Shown here: positions 39,400 to 47,217 of the stretch, piece after piece
Numbering within the stretch: the first letter of the stretch is position 1
How the letters are laid out: each line of letters starts with the position of its first letter
From: QFOX01 sp044237845
GTDB taxonomy: Bacteria > Pseudomonadota > Alphaproteobacteria > Rickettsiales > UBA3002
Assembly (NCBI GenBank): GCA_044237845.1
Contig: JBIIEL010000003.1
Span: 41,185 to 105,184 of the forward strand
DNA length: 64,000 nucleotides
Direction of reading: 5' to 3'
Position numbers and translations under genes: made by a program
The notes under the pieces: generated by a model
What the model saw: only the letters and a program-made list of their open reading frames with translations
Database searches by the model: none
Told to the model about the DNA's origin: nothing

Positions 39400-40326
39400 A
39401 TGACCATACTCGTACTCGCAGAACATCATGACGGAAAACTCGCACCTGCCACGCGCGCAGCGGTCGGTGCGGCCCAGAAAATCGGTGGGGAGGTTCACCT
39501 GCTGCTTGCGGGACACAATATCGCAAGTGTGATTGAGGAAGCAAAAAAACTGGACGGTGTTTCGCAGCTGATGGTTGAGGACGACGCGCTCTATGCGCAC
39601 CCGCTCGCAGAAAATCTTGCCCCGTTCATTTGTGAGTTTGCGGATGCCTATACGCATGTGCTGGCGGCGGCGACGACCATGGGCAAAGACGTCATGCCGC
39701 GTGTGGCCGCGATGCTCGACATGCAGCAGATTTCGGAGATTACGGCGGTGGTGAGCGCGGATACATTCGTGCGCCCCATCTACGCGGGCAATGCGCTCGA
39801 GACAGTCCAATCGACGGATGCGATCAAGATCATCACCGTGCGCGGTACCGCGTTTGATAAAGTGAAAGATGGTGGAAATGCGGAAGTGGTGGAGGTGCCT
39901 GCGGTGCCTGTCACTGCCACATCACGCTTCGTGAGCATGGAAGGCGCGAAGAGCGACCGCCCGGAATTGACCGCAGCGCGCGTGGTGGTTTCCGGCGGGC
40001 GTGGCATCGGCTCGAAAGAAAATTTCGCCATTCTGGATGGTCTGGCGAACAAGCTGAACGCGGCGATTGGCGCCAGCCGCGCGGCGGTGGATGCCGGGTT
40101 TGTGCCGAACGATTATCAGGTGGGGCAGACGGGCAAAGTCGTGGCGCCAGAGCTATACATCGCCGTTGGCATCAGCGGTGCGATCCAGCATCTGGCGGGG
40201 ATGAAAGAAAGCAAAGTCATCGTCGCCATCAACAAGGACGAAAACGCGCCGATCTTCGAAGTGGCGGATTACGGCCTCGTGGCGGATCTGTTCCAGGCCG
40301 TGCCGGAGCTGGAAAAGGCGTTGTAA
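39400..40326 (+). CDS. etfA: Electron transfer flavoprotein alpha subunit
   Basis: A 308-residue protein with the FAD-binding C-terminal domain: VVVSGGRGIGSKENF (about 204-218), GASRAAVDAGFVPNDYQVGQTGKVV, YIAVGISGAIQHLAGM and VAINKDENAPIFEVADYGLVAD. It binds the FAD of the heterodimer with EtfB. The organisation etfB-etfA with HIG1 upstream suggests an aerobic fatty or amino acid oxidation context. Confidence 0.95.
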   Translation: MTILVLAEHHDGKLAPATRAAVGAAQKIGGEVHLLLAGHNIASVIEEAKKLDGVSQLMVEDDALYAHPLAENLAPFICEFADAYTHVLAAATTMGKDVMPRVAAMLDMQQISEITAVVSADTFVRPIYAGNALETVQSTDAIKIITVRGTAFDKVKDGGNAEVVEVPAVPVTATSRFVSMEGAKSDRPELTAARVVVSGGRGIGSKENFAILDGLANKLNAAIGASRAAVDAGFVPNDYQVGQTGKVVAPELYIAVGISGAIQHLAGMKESKVIVAINKDENAPIFEVADYGLVADLFQAVPELEKAL

Positions 40327-40355
40327 CTTCGCTGTAAAACTGCCACAAATTCGGC

Positions 40356-42029
40356 ATGACGCAGTCATTCACCCTCGCGCTTGCGCAAATGAACCCGGTC
40401 GTGGGCGATCTGGCGGGCAATGCCTCGCGCATCCGCCAACTGGCGGCGAAGGCGGCGGATCTCGGCGCGGACCTGGTGCTCTATCCGGAAATGGCACTGG
40501 TGGGCTACCCTGCGCAGGATCTGGTGATTGCCCCGGCCTTCCGCGAGGCGGCGATGCAGGCGGCGGAGGAAATTGCCGAGGCAACCAAAGACCTGCCCTG
40601 CGACCTGCTGTTCGGCGCGCTGTGGTATGAAAACGGCCATACGTATAATGTTAGCCTGCTCGCCAGCGGCGGGACACTTCGTGTCATTCGAACAAAATAT
40701 GATCTGCCGAATTACGGCGTGTTCGACGAAAAGCGCGTGTTTGAACCCGGCGCCGCGCCGTGCGTTTTTGAGTGGCGCGGCATCACCCTCGGCGTGCTGA
40801 TTTGCGAAGAAGTGTGGGATGTGGCGCTCGCCAAAACGCTGGCGTCGCAGGGGGCGGAGATTCTGCTGGTGCAGAACGCCTCTCCCTACCATATCGGCAA
40901 GGCGGGGCAGCGCAAACAGGTGGTGGATGCCGCCGTGCGCGAAACCGGGCTGCCGCTCGTTTACCTCAACCTTGTCGGCGGGCAGGACGAGCTGGTGTTC
41001 GATGGCCGCTCCTACGCTGTCGGTGCGGATGGCAGCGATGTCGCGCGCCTGCCGGGTTTCGTGGAATCGCTGGCGATTACGAAGTGGGAGAAGGCGAGTA
41101 AGGGCTGGCACTGCGTTGCCGCACCGATGGTCGATACACGCTCCGACGAGGAAACCATCTACCACGCGCTGGTGCTGGGACTGCGCGACTATGTGACGAA
41201 AAATGGCTTCCCCAGCGTGGTGCTCGGCCTCTCCGGCGGGATTGATTCTGGCCTCACCGCTGCCATCGCTGCGGATGCACTGGGGGCGGAGAAAGTGCAT
41301 ACCATCCGCCTGCCATCGCCGTTCACCAGCGTGGATAGCATGGAGGACGCGGAGCAACTCGCCGCCGCGCTCCATCTGCGGATGGATACGGTGCCGATCA
41401 CCCCGCTGATCGATACCGCGCGCCAGACGCTCGCGCCACTGTTTGCGGGCCGCCATGCGGATACGACGGAGGAGAATATTCAGGCGCGCCTGCGTGGCAT
41501 GCTGATTATGGCGGTGAGCAATAAATTCGGCGCGATGGTGCTGACCACGGGCAATAAATCCGAAATGTCGGTGGGCTACGCGACGCTCTACGGCGATATG
41601 TGCGGCGGATTCAGCGTGCTCAAGGATGTCTATAAAACCACCGTCACCCGCCTCGCGCGCTGGCGGTCGGCTGCGCCGATGGGCGTTCTGAACGAGCTGG
41701 GCTTCCTTGGTGCGGCGGGGCAGGTGATTCCCGAGCGGATGATCACCAAACCGCCGACCGCCGAGCTGCGCCCTAACCAGCGCGACGAAGATTCACTGCC
41801 GCCCTATCCGGTGCTCGACACTATCTTACGTGGGCTCATCGAGCGGCAGCTTTCCGTCGCCGAGCTGGTGGCCGAAGGCATGGATGCCGCCACTGTCACC
41901 CGCGTGGCCCGCATGGTGGCCGGGGCGGAATATAAACGCCAGCAATCCGCACCGGGGGTGAAAATCACCCCCATGGCCTTTGGCCGCGACCGCCGCTGGC
42001 CAATCACCAACGCGTGGAAGTTCGCGTAA
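40356..42029 (+). CDS. nadE: Glutamine-dependent NAD+ synthetase
   Basis: The 557-residue enzyme fuses an N-terminal nitrilase-type glutaminase domain, which has the Glu in VLYPEMALVGYPAQDL, a Lys in RTKYDLPNYGVFDE and the catalytic Cys in VLICEEVWD, to a C-terminal NAD synthase domain with the PP-loop GLSGGIDSGLT (about 289-299) and TTGNKSEMSVGYATLYGDM. It amidates deamido-NAD in the last step of NAD synthesis using ammonia channelled from glutamine. It starts 29 nt after etfA. Confidence 0.95.
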   Translation: MTQSFTLALAQMNPVVGDLAGNASRIRQLAAKAADLGADLVLYPEMALVGYPAQDLVIAPAFREAAMQAAEEIAEATKDLPCDLLFGALWYENGHTYNVSLLASGGTLRVIRTKYDLPNYGVFDEKRVFEPGAAPCVFEWRGITLGVLICEEVWDVALAKTLASQGAEILLVQNASPYHIGKAGQRKQVVDAAVRETGLPLVYLNLVGGQDELVFDGRSYAVGADGSDVARLPGFVESLAITKWEKASKGWHCVAAPMVDTRSDEETIYHALVLGLRDYVTKNGFPSVVLGLSGGIDSGLTAAIAADALGAEKVHTIRLPSPFTSVDSMEDAEQLAAALHLRMDTVPITPLIDTARQTLAPLFAGRHADTTEENIQARLRGMLIMAVSNKFGAMVLTTGNKSEMSVGYATLYGDMCGGFSVLKDVYKTTVTRLARWRSAAPMGVLNELGFLGAAGQVIPERMITKPPTAELRPNQRDEDSLPPYPVLDTILRGLIERQLSVAELVAEGMDAATVTRVARMVAGAEYKRQQSAPGVKITPMAFGRDRRWPITNAWKFA

Positions 42030-42046
42030 TTTCAGCCACTTATTAA

Positions 42047-42092
42047 TCTTCACAAAAACTTCATGATTCTCGCCGCGCAAATAGGGTAGAGC
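42047..42092 (+). promoter_or_regulatory. PHO-like box and -10 element (promoter of the 42122 gene)
   Basis: TCTTCACAAAAACTTCAT at 42047-42064, then a 22-nt gap and TAGAGC at 42087-42092. AAGGAG precedes the chosen ATG. Confidence 0.55.
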
Positions 42093-42121
42093 GCAAGCCT
42101 TCATATGAAGGAGTGATGCCA

Positions 42122-42661
42122 ATGACCGCGAATGGAATTGTACACGCAGAAGATAAGCAGGCGCTGGAGGCGATTTTGCGCGTGACAGATGTGACGATGC
42201 TGAAACATCTGCTCTCGCATGACAATTCGCGGCTGCTACGCGATGTGAAAGCGATGATTCAGGTGCGCACGAATAGCCCCGAGAAGGCAGAATTTTTTAA
42301 CTCCAGAGCGGGCAAAGCCCTGTTTGAGCTGACTTTAAGAGAATATATCCTTGACCGGGAGCAGAATCCGAGCCCGGCAACGGTGATTTCATCGGCTGAA
42401 TTGGAGATCATTCAAGCGGCAACCTTTGATGGAAAATCCGGCGAAAAATTCATGCGACAGCGCCTTGCGGGCTCTGGCATGCATAGCGCGGATAAGCTTT
42501 CACTTTCGGATTTTCTTAATTTGCCGGAGGTTCGTCAGGTGTTTATAGACAATGCTGCGGCGCGTGCACTGCAGTCAAACAACCCATTGATAAAAGCTGT
42601 TAATGAGCTTGTCCCTCTGGGCCCTGTTGTTACAAAGTCCAATGAGGTTACGCACGATTAG
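42122..42661 (+). CDS. Orphan hypothetical protein in a PHO-like-box cluster
   Basis: A 179-residue, mostly helical soluble protein of no family I recognise. It has no signal peptide or membrane segment. ATG at 42122 has AAGGAG at 8 nt and is preferred over GTG 42113 and ATG 42116. Segments such as MLKHLLSHDNSRLL faintly resemble GLKHLHGNEEAR in the protein encoded at 43188, so the two may be distant paralogues. It is the first of three consecutive short genes, each with its own PHO-like promoter. Confidence 0.6.
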   Translation: MTANGIVHAEDKQALEAILRVTDVTMLKHLLSHDNSRLLRDVKAMIQVRTNSPEKAEFFNSRAGKALFELTLREYILDREQNPSPATVISSAELEIIQAATFDGKSGEKFMRQRLAGSGMHSADKLSLSDFLNLPEVRQVFIDNAAARALQSNNPLIKAVNELVPLGPVVTKSNEVTHD

Positions 42662-42689
42662 GCATAAGAGAAAGGTTTGTTTTATCTAA

Positions 42690-42735
42690 TTGTCACAAAA
42701 GCTTCACACAAAAGGCGCTGGTTTTGCGTTAGAGT
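42690..42735 (+). promoter_or_regulatory. PHO-like box and -10 element (promoter of the 42772 gene)
   Basis: TTGTCACAAAAGCTTCAC at 42690-42707, 22-nt gap, TAGAGT at 42730-42735. The box is identical over 18 bp to that at 43086. Confidence 0.6.
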
Positions 42736-42771
42736 GAATGCAGTTTCGTAACCAATAGGAAGAGGGTCACA

Positions 42772-42990
42772 GTGACAGGGAATTACAAAGAGAAGTTAAT
42801 TGAGGCGTCTCAGAACGCCAAAGCCCCAGAGGTGAATCGTCAGCTACATACGGCGCGTCTTCATGAGAGTAAGCAGGTTTCGGTAGCAGATTTCAATGCC
42901 AGCAACGAAGCGTGGCGACAAAAAGTGCAGGAAGAGATTGCCCGCAAGCTGGAGCAAAGCCAGAACGGGGCAGCGCCGTTGCCATCCTAA
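42772..42990 (+). CDS. Small hypothetical protein
   Basis: A 72-residue hydrophilic, helical protein starting at GTG 42772, preceded by AGGAAGAGG. It is rich in Glu, Lys, Gln and Ala (NEAWRQKVQEEIARKLEQS near the C-terminus) and may form a coiled coil. It has its own PHO-like promoter and a dedicated terminator, so it is a self-contained unit. Function unknown. Confidence 0.6.
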   Translation: MTGNYKEKLIEASQNAKAPEVNRQLHTARLHESKQVSVADFNASNEAWRQKVQEEIARKLEQSQNGAAPLPS

Positions 42991-43008
42991 GCATTCTGAG
43001 GAAGTGTT

Positions 43009-43046
43009 GAAAAACCTCTGCCAGCCATCGCTCGCAGAGGTTTTTT
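43009..43046 (+). terminator. Rho-independent terminator after the 42772 gene
   Basis: AAAACCTCTGC and GCAGAGGTTTT arms around a 12-nt loop, ending in a T-run. The stem is nearly the same as in the terminator at 43839-43876, suggesting duplication of a gene-plus-terminator unit. Confidence 0.85.
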
Positions 43047-43085
43047 GTAGGACGAGCGCTTTTTATAGTGCGCCGCAGCATGTAA

Positions 43086-43131
43086 TTGTCACAAAAGCTT
43101 CACACACAGACCCGCGGCAGTTTGTTATAAC
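43086..43131 (+). promoter_or_regulatory. PHO-like box and -10 element (promoter of the 43188 gene)
   Basis: TTGTCACAAAAGCTTCAC at 43086-43103, 22-nt gap, TATAAC at 43126-43131. A CtrA-type site lies just downstream. Confidence 0.62.
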
Positions 43132-43133
43132 CG

Positions 43134-43149
43134 TTAACAAGTCATTAAC
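43134..43149 (+). promoter_or_regulatory. Full CtrA-type site TTAA-N7-TTAAC
   Basis: TTAACAAGTCATTAAC matches the CtrA consensus exactly. It begins 2 nt after the -10 hexamer of the 43188 promoter, so it would cover the transcription start. If used, CtrA would be expected to block rather than activate this promoter; no -10 lies 10 nt downstream. Confidence 0.45.
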
Positions 43150-43187
43150 GGCGAGTAAAAAATTACAATAAACAAAGGGAGATGAAG

Positions 43188-43811
43188 ATGAGTAACGGTG
43201 ATTTTGAACGAGCAGGCAACGTTGGAGCAACGAGTCTTGCGGCGCGTCAAGACAAGGTAAATCAGGCTATTTTCAATACGGTCGGCCATGATGGGTTGAA
43301 GCACCTACATGGTAATGAAGAGGCACGTATTCAGGTGCGTACACTGCTTGATGCGTTTGATTGGAACTTACAGAACGATAGCCTGAAAAAAGCGTTATCT
43401 GATACACTGATGCGGCTGGTGCCGTACCTTAATGGCAAAACAGTGGCGGAAGACCTCAAGCGTGTGTGTCCCGCAATCTCAAACGATCAATCCGAGGCGA
43501 TTGAGATTCTTGAAGGGATTTACGCGGCGAAAGCGGGGATTAGAACTGTTCCGACAGGTGACCCAGATTTTATATCCTTCGTGCATAAAATTTCGCTGCA
43601 AATCAAATATGGTGAACCATCTGTGTTTAAGCTGACAGAGCTTGGTTTGGATGGGGAGCAGATTGCTGCCGTTCAGAAGCGATCTGAGGAACTTTTAAAC
43701 GGTGTTGGTGCCGGTGCTGGCGGAGAGCAAAAATCCGGTGGCCAGGTTGAAAAACTCCAGCGCCGTGCAGCGCTCAATGACTCACGCGCGGTGGGCATGA
43801 CGGGCTTCTAA
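43188..43811 (+). CDS. Orphan hypothetical protein in a PHO-like-box cluster
   Basis: A 207-residue soluble, mainly helical protein with no recognised domain. ATG at 43188 has GGGAG at 6 nt, better than ATG at 43182, which touches the ribosome-binding site. The middle contains LMRLVPYLNGKTVAEDLKRVCPAI; the C-terminus is Gly/Gln-rich and basic. It has an individual PHO-like promoter, an overlapping CtrA-type site and its own terminator. Possible distant similarity to the 42122 product. Confidence 0.6.
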   Translation: MSNGDFERAGNVGATSLAARQDKVNQAIFNTVGHDGLKHLHGNEEARIQVRTLLDAFDWNLQNDSLKKALSDTLMRLVPYLNGKTVAEDLKRVCPAISNDQSEAIEILEGIYAAKAGIRTVPTGDPDFISFVHKISLQIKYGEPSVFKLTELGLDGEQIAAVQKRSEELLNGVGAGAGGEQKSGGQVEKLQRRAALNDSRAVGMTGF

Positions 43812-43838
43812 CCCACTCCCTTATTGACGGGAACTAGC

Positions 43839-43876
43839 AAAAACCTCTACAGGCTATGGCTTGTAGAGGTTTTTTG
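43839..43876 (+). terminator. Rho-independent terminator after the 43188 gene
   Basis: AAAACCTCTAC and GTAGAGGTTTT arms around a 12-nt loop, followed by T residues. Confidence 0.88.
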
Positions 43877-43895
43877 TTGGGTTCGTCATTCCCCG

Positions 43896-43994
43896 AATTT
43901 CTGAGTCGCTTGTAAGCGACTCAGAAATTATAGAGGAATCTATCTTTTTAGGTGGATCGCCCTATAGTTCGCTTCAAGGGCGAACTCGGGCGAT
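43896..43994. repeat. Double palindromic element between the 43188 gene and gltX
   Basis: Two consecutive palindromes. At 43896-43929, 16-bp perfect arms AATTTCTGAGTCGCTT and AAGCGACTCAGAAATT flank GT. At 43956-43994, ATCGCCC...AGTTCGC pairs with GCGAACT...GGGCGAT. These look like dispersed palindromic repeats and no T-run follows. Confidence 0.75.
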
Positions 43995-44048
43995 GACGCA
44001 GGTGACAAAGCGGCAGATAAGAATCCGCGTGAGATGAGTGAGTAGATT

Positions 44049-45434
44049 ATGACGCAGCAGACGGATCACAAAACAACAACGGCACACGCCCCCGGCGTGC
44101 GCGTGCGCTTTGCGCCTAGCCCCACCGGGTGGCTGCATGTGGGCAATGTGCGCACGGCGCTGGCCAACTTTTTGTTCGCACGCAAGATGGGCGGCGAGTT
44201 CATGCTGCGCATCGACGACACCGACATGGCGCGCAGCGAAGCGCAGTATGAGCAAGGGCTGAAGGACGATTTGAACTGGCTCGGCGTGACGTGGGATTTG
44301 CTCGAAAAACAATCGAACCGCTTCGACCGCTACGACGCCGCCAAGCAGGATTTAATCGCGAAAGGCCGCCTCTACCCGTGCTACGAAACGGCAGAAGAGA
44401 TCGACGTGAAGCGCAAGATGCTCATCAGCCGCGGCCTGCCGCCGATTTATGACCGCTCGGCGCTGAATGAAACGGCCGAGAAGCACGCGGAATATGAAGC
44501 GCAGGGGCGCCGCCCGCATTGGCGGTTCAAGCTCGACCACACGCCGATCGTGTGGGACGACATGATCCGTGGCCGGGTGGAATTTGACGGTGCAAAACTT
44601 TCCGACCCCGTGATGTTCCGCGAGGACGGCTCGGTGCTGTTCACCTTCGCGGCCTCGGTGGATGATGGTGAGCTTGGCCCCACCCATGTTATCCGCGGCG
44701 AAGACCATGTCACCAACAGCGCGCAGCAAATTCAGATCATGCAGGCGCTGGGGCACAAAGTTCCGGTGTTTGGACACATGGCGCTGCTGAAAATGAAAGA
44801 AGGAAAAATCAGCAAACGCGTGGGCGGCGGGGACATCCGCTCGCTGCGCGAGGGCGGGATTTTTCCGATTGTGCTGGCAAGTTATCTGGCGAAAATTGGT
44901 ACATCCGACGCCATTGACCTGGCTCCAAATATGCATGTCCTCGCAGAGGACTTCGGCATGGAAAAGCTGGGGCGCGCGATGGCGAATTATGACCCGAATG
45001 AACTGGAGCGGCTGAACCAGAAGCTGCTGCATCAGTTGCCGTTCTCTGAGGTGCAGCCGCTGCTCGCCGCGCGTGGCATGGGCGCGATTGACGCGAATTT
45101 CTGGGAGCAGATCAAACCGAACCTGACCACCATCGACGATGTGCAGGATTGGTGGAACGTGCTGTTCACGCCGATCACGCCGGTGGTCGGCGCGGCCGAC
45201 AGCGAATTTATTGCAGTGGCGGCTTCGTCTCTACCCTCCGGCGAATGGGACACAGCAAGCTGGGATCTGCTCGTGAATGTCGTAAAAGAAAAAACCGGCC
45301 GCAAGGGCAAGGAGCTGTTCATGCCGCTGCGCCTCGCGCTGACGGGCATGGAGCACGGGCCGGAAATGAAAACCGTCTTCGCCCTGCTCGGCCGCGACCG
45401 TGCGGAGAAGCGCCTGCGCGGAGAAGCGGCGTGA
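44049..45434 (+). CDS. gltX: Glutamate--tRNA ligase
   Basis: A 461-residue class I synthetase with the HIGH-equivalent HVGN (30-33) in APSPTGWLHVGNVRTAL, MLRIDDTD, HVIRGEDHVTNSAQQ, and the KMSKS-equivalent KISKR (253-257). Alphaproteobacteria often have two gltX copies, one of which may charge tRNA-Gln for transamidation; which one this is cannot be said. Its stop overlaps the cysS GTG start (GTGA). Confidence 0.93.
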   Translation: MTQQTDHKTTTAHAPGVRVRFAPSPTGWLHVGNVRTALANFLFARKMGGEFMLRIDDTDMARSEAQYEQGLKDDLNWLGVTWDLLEKQSNRFDRYDAAKQDLIAKGRLYPCYETAEEIDVKRKMLISRGLPPIYDRSALNETAEKHAEYEAQGRRPHWRFKLDHTPIVWDDMIRGRVEFDGAKLSDPVMFREDGSVLFTFAASVDDGELGPTHVIRGEDHVTNSAQQIQIMQALGHKVPVFGHMALLKMKEGKISKRVGGGDIRSLREGGIFPIVLASYLAKIGTSDAIDLAPNMHVLAEDFGMEKLGRAMANYDPNELERLNQKLLHQLPFSEVQPLLAARGMGAIDANFWEQIKPNLTTIDDVQDWWNVLFTPITPVVGAADSEFIAVAASSLPSGEWDTASWDLLVNVVKEKTGRKGKELFMPLRLALTGMEHGPEMKTVFALLGRDRAEKRLRGEAA

Positions 45435-46750
45435 CGATTCGTCTTTCCAATACCCTCAGCCGCAGTGTTGAAATACTGGCGCCGCTCGATTCCAACCATG
45501 TGAAAATGTACGTGTGCGGGCCCACGGTCTATGCGCGGCCGCATATCGGCAATGCGCGCAGCGTGGTGGTGTATGACGTGCTGTATCGCTTGCTCCGCCA
45601 AGACTTTCCGCGTGTGACTTATGTGCGCAACATCACGGATGTGGACGATAAAATCAACGCCGCGGCGGTGGAGCGAGGCTCAACCATTCAGGCGCTGACG
45701 GAAGAGGTGACGAGCCAATTCCACGCAGATATGGGCGCGCTGCAATGTTTGCCGCCGACGATTGAACCGCGCGCGACGGAGCATATCGCGCAGATGATCA
45801 CGATGATTTCGGCGCTAATTGAAAAAGGCTTCGCCTATGCAGCGGAAGGCCATGTGCTGTTTCGCGTGCAGAAAGACCCGAACTACGGGAAACTTTCGGG
45901 GCGTTCCGTGAAGGACATGGTGGCGGGCGCGCGGGTGGAAGTCGCGCCCTACAAGGAATATGCAGGCGATTTTGTGCTGTGGAAGCCGGCGAGCGAGAAG
46001 GACGATGCGAGCAGCAAGTTTGACTCGCCGTGGGGCGTGGGGCGACCGGGTTGGCATATTGAATGCTCGGCGATGAGCGCGACGCATCTCGGCAATGATT
46101 TCGACATTCATGGCGGCGGCAGCGATCTGATGTTCCCGCATCATGAAAACGAAATTTCGCAATCCACCTGCGCGCATGCGGGAAGCCACTACGCGAAAAT
46201 GTGGGTGCATAACGGCTTCCTCACCGTCGAAGGCGAGAAGATGAGCAAGTCGCTCGGGAACTTCATCACCGTGCATGACTTGTTGAGCAAGGGCGTGAAG
46301 GGCGAAGTGATTCGCTTCGCGCTGATGAGCACACGCTATAACGAGCCGCTCGACTGGAGCGAGAAGCTGCTTTCCGACGCGCAGAAGGTGCTGGATCGGC
46401 TGTATAGAAAGTCGCCAGTCGCCAGTCACCAGTCGCCAGTAAATCCGGCGGTGCTGGATGCGCTGCGTGATAACCTCAACACGCCGCAGGCGCTGGCGAT
46501 TCTGCAAACGCTCGAAGGTGTGGAGCTGCGAGCGACTGCGAATTTTCTGGGGCTACTCAACCAGACGGAAGACGGCTGGTTCCGTGGCGATGAGGCTGAC
46601 ACGCTATGGATCGAAGTGCAGATTGACGCGCGCAATGCTGCCAAAAAAGCGCGCGACTTTGCGGCAAGCGACGCGATTCGCGACCTGCTTAAAGCGAAGG
46701 GAATCATTCTCGAAGACAGTGCCACCGGCACAACATGGCGGCGGGGGTAG
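45431..46750 (+). CDS. cysS: Cysteine--tRNA ligase
   Basis: A 439-residue class I synthetase starting at GTG overlapping the gltX stop. Seen are the zinc-binding Cys29 in MYVCGPTVYARPHIGN with HIGN at 38-41, TDVDDKIN, GRPGWHIECSAM, HGGGSDLMFPHHENEI, and KMSKS (270-274). It is slightly shorter than usual. An in-frame insert SPVASHQSPV (about residues 328-337) comes from four heptanucleotide repeats at 46411-46440. The large upstream extension of the frame lies inside gltX and is rejected. Confidence 0.93.
   Translation: MTIRLSNTLSRSVEILAPLDSNHVKMYVCGPTVYARPHIGNARSVVVYDVLYRLLRQDFPRVTYVRNITDVDDKINAAAVERGSTIQALTEEVTSQFHADMGALQCLPPTIEPRATEHIAQMITMISALIEKGFAYAAEGHVLFRVQKDPNYGKLSGRSVKDMVAGARVEVAPYKEYAGDFVLWKPASEKDDASSKFDSPWGVGRPGWHIECSAMSATHLGNDFDIHGGGSDLMFPHHENEISQSTCAHAGSHYAKMWVHNGFLTVEGEKMSKSLGNFITVHDLLSKGVKGEVIRFALMSTRYNEPLDWSEKLLSDAQKVLDRLYRKSPVASHQSPVNPAVLDALRDNLNTPQALAILQTLEGVELRATANFLGLLNQTEDGWFRGDEADTLWIEVQIDARNAAKKARDFAASDAIRDLLKAKGIILEDSATGTTWRRG
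46411..46440. repeat. Heptanucleotide tandem repeat inside cysS
   Basis: GTCGCCA, GTCGCCA, GTCACCA, GTCGCCA then GT: four 7-bp units, 30 nt in all, so the reading frame is kept and ten residues are added between the catalytic part and the C-terminal domain. Confidence 0.8.
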
Positions 46751-46752
46751 GG

Positions 46753-47202
46753 ATGGAGCAGTTCCTCGTTGCTAGTGTTATCAGCATCGCGCTTGTGATG
46801 ACGGTGACGGCGCTGTTTTACGAAATTCTCGCGCATGTGTGGGTGCTGCTGCCGAAATGGGAGCATAAGCCGCGGCGGCAGATTCTGCTTACGGTGCTCT
46901 CGGTATTTCTCGGCCATACCATATGCGTGTGGATTTTTGGCCTGACCTATTATCTGCTGCATCATGTCGCCGCATTTGGCACGCTTCAGGGCGACACGAG
47001 TTACCATCTGCTCGATTATATTTATTTCTCGGTGGTGAGTTATTCGTCGCTCGGCCTGGGCGATGTGCTGCCGACCGGCGGCTTGCGCCTGCTGGTCGGG
47101 GTGGAGGCTATCATCGGCCTCATTCTCATCGGCTGGAGCGTGACGTTTACCTATCTCGTGACGGAGAAATATCTCTTCCACCGCCGCAACCCGCATCGCT
47201 AA
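46753..47202 (+). CDS. Two-helix potassium-channel-like protein
   Basis: A 149-residue membrane protein with three or four hydrophobic segments. The last two flank a pore loop YFSVVSYSSLGLGDVLPTGG, equivalent to the TxGYGD selectivity filter of K+ channels but reading SLGLGD. This places it in the Ion_trans_2 group of small prokaryotic channels; the substitution of Gly-Tyr by Gly-Leu makes strict K+ selectivity uncertain. ATG at 46753 lies 2 nt after the cysS stop. Confidence 0.72.
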   Translation: MEQFLVASVISIALVMTVTALFYEILAHVWVLLPKWEHKPRRQILLTVLSVFLGHTICVWIFGLTYYLLHHVAAFGTLQGDTSYHLLDYIYFSVVSYSSLGLGDVLPTGGLRLLVGVEAIIGLILIGWSVTFTYLVTEKYLFHRRNPHR

Positions 47203-47217
47203 GCGCTTAGCGTCGCC

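Noticed and set aside
40330..40355. PHO-like sequence upstream of nadE
   Set aside because: CTGTAAAACTGCCAC lacks the first half-site, and nadE lies close behind etfA, probably in the same transcript.
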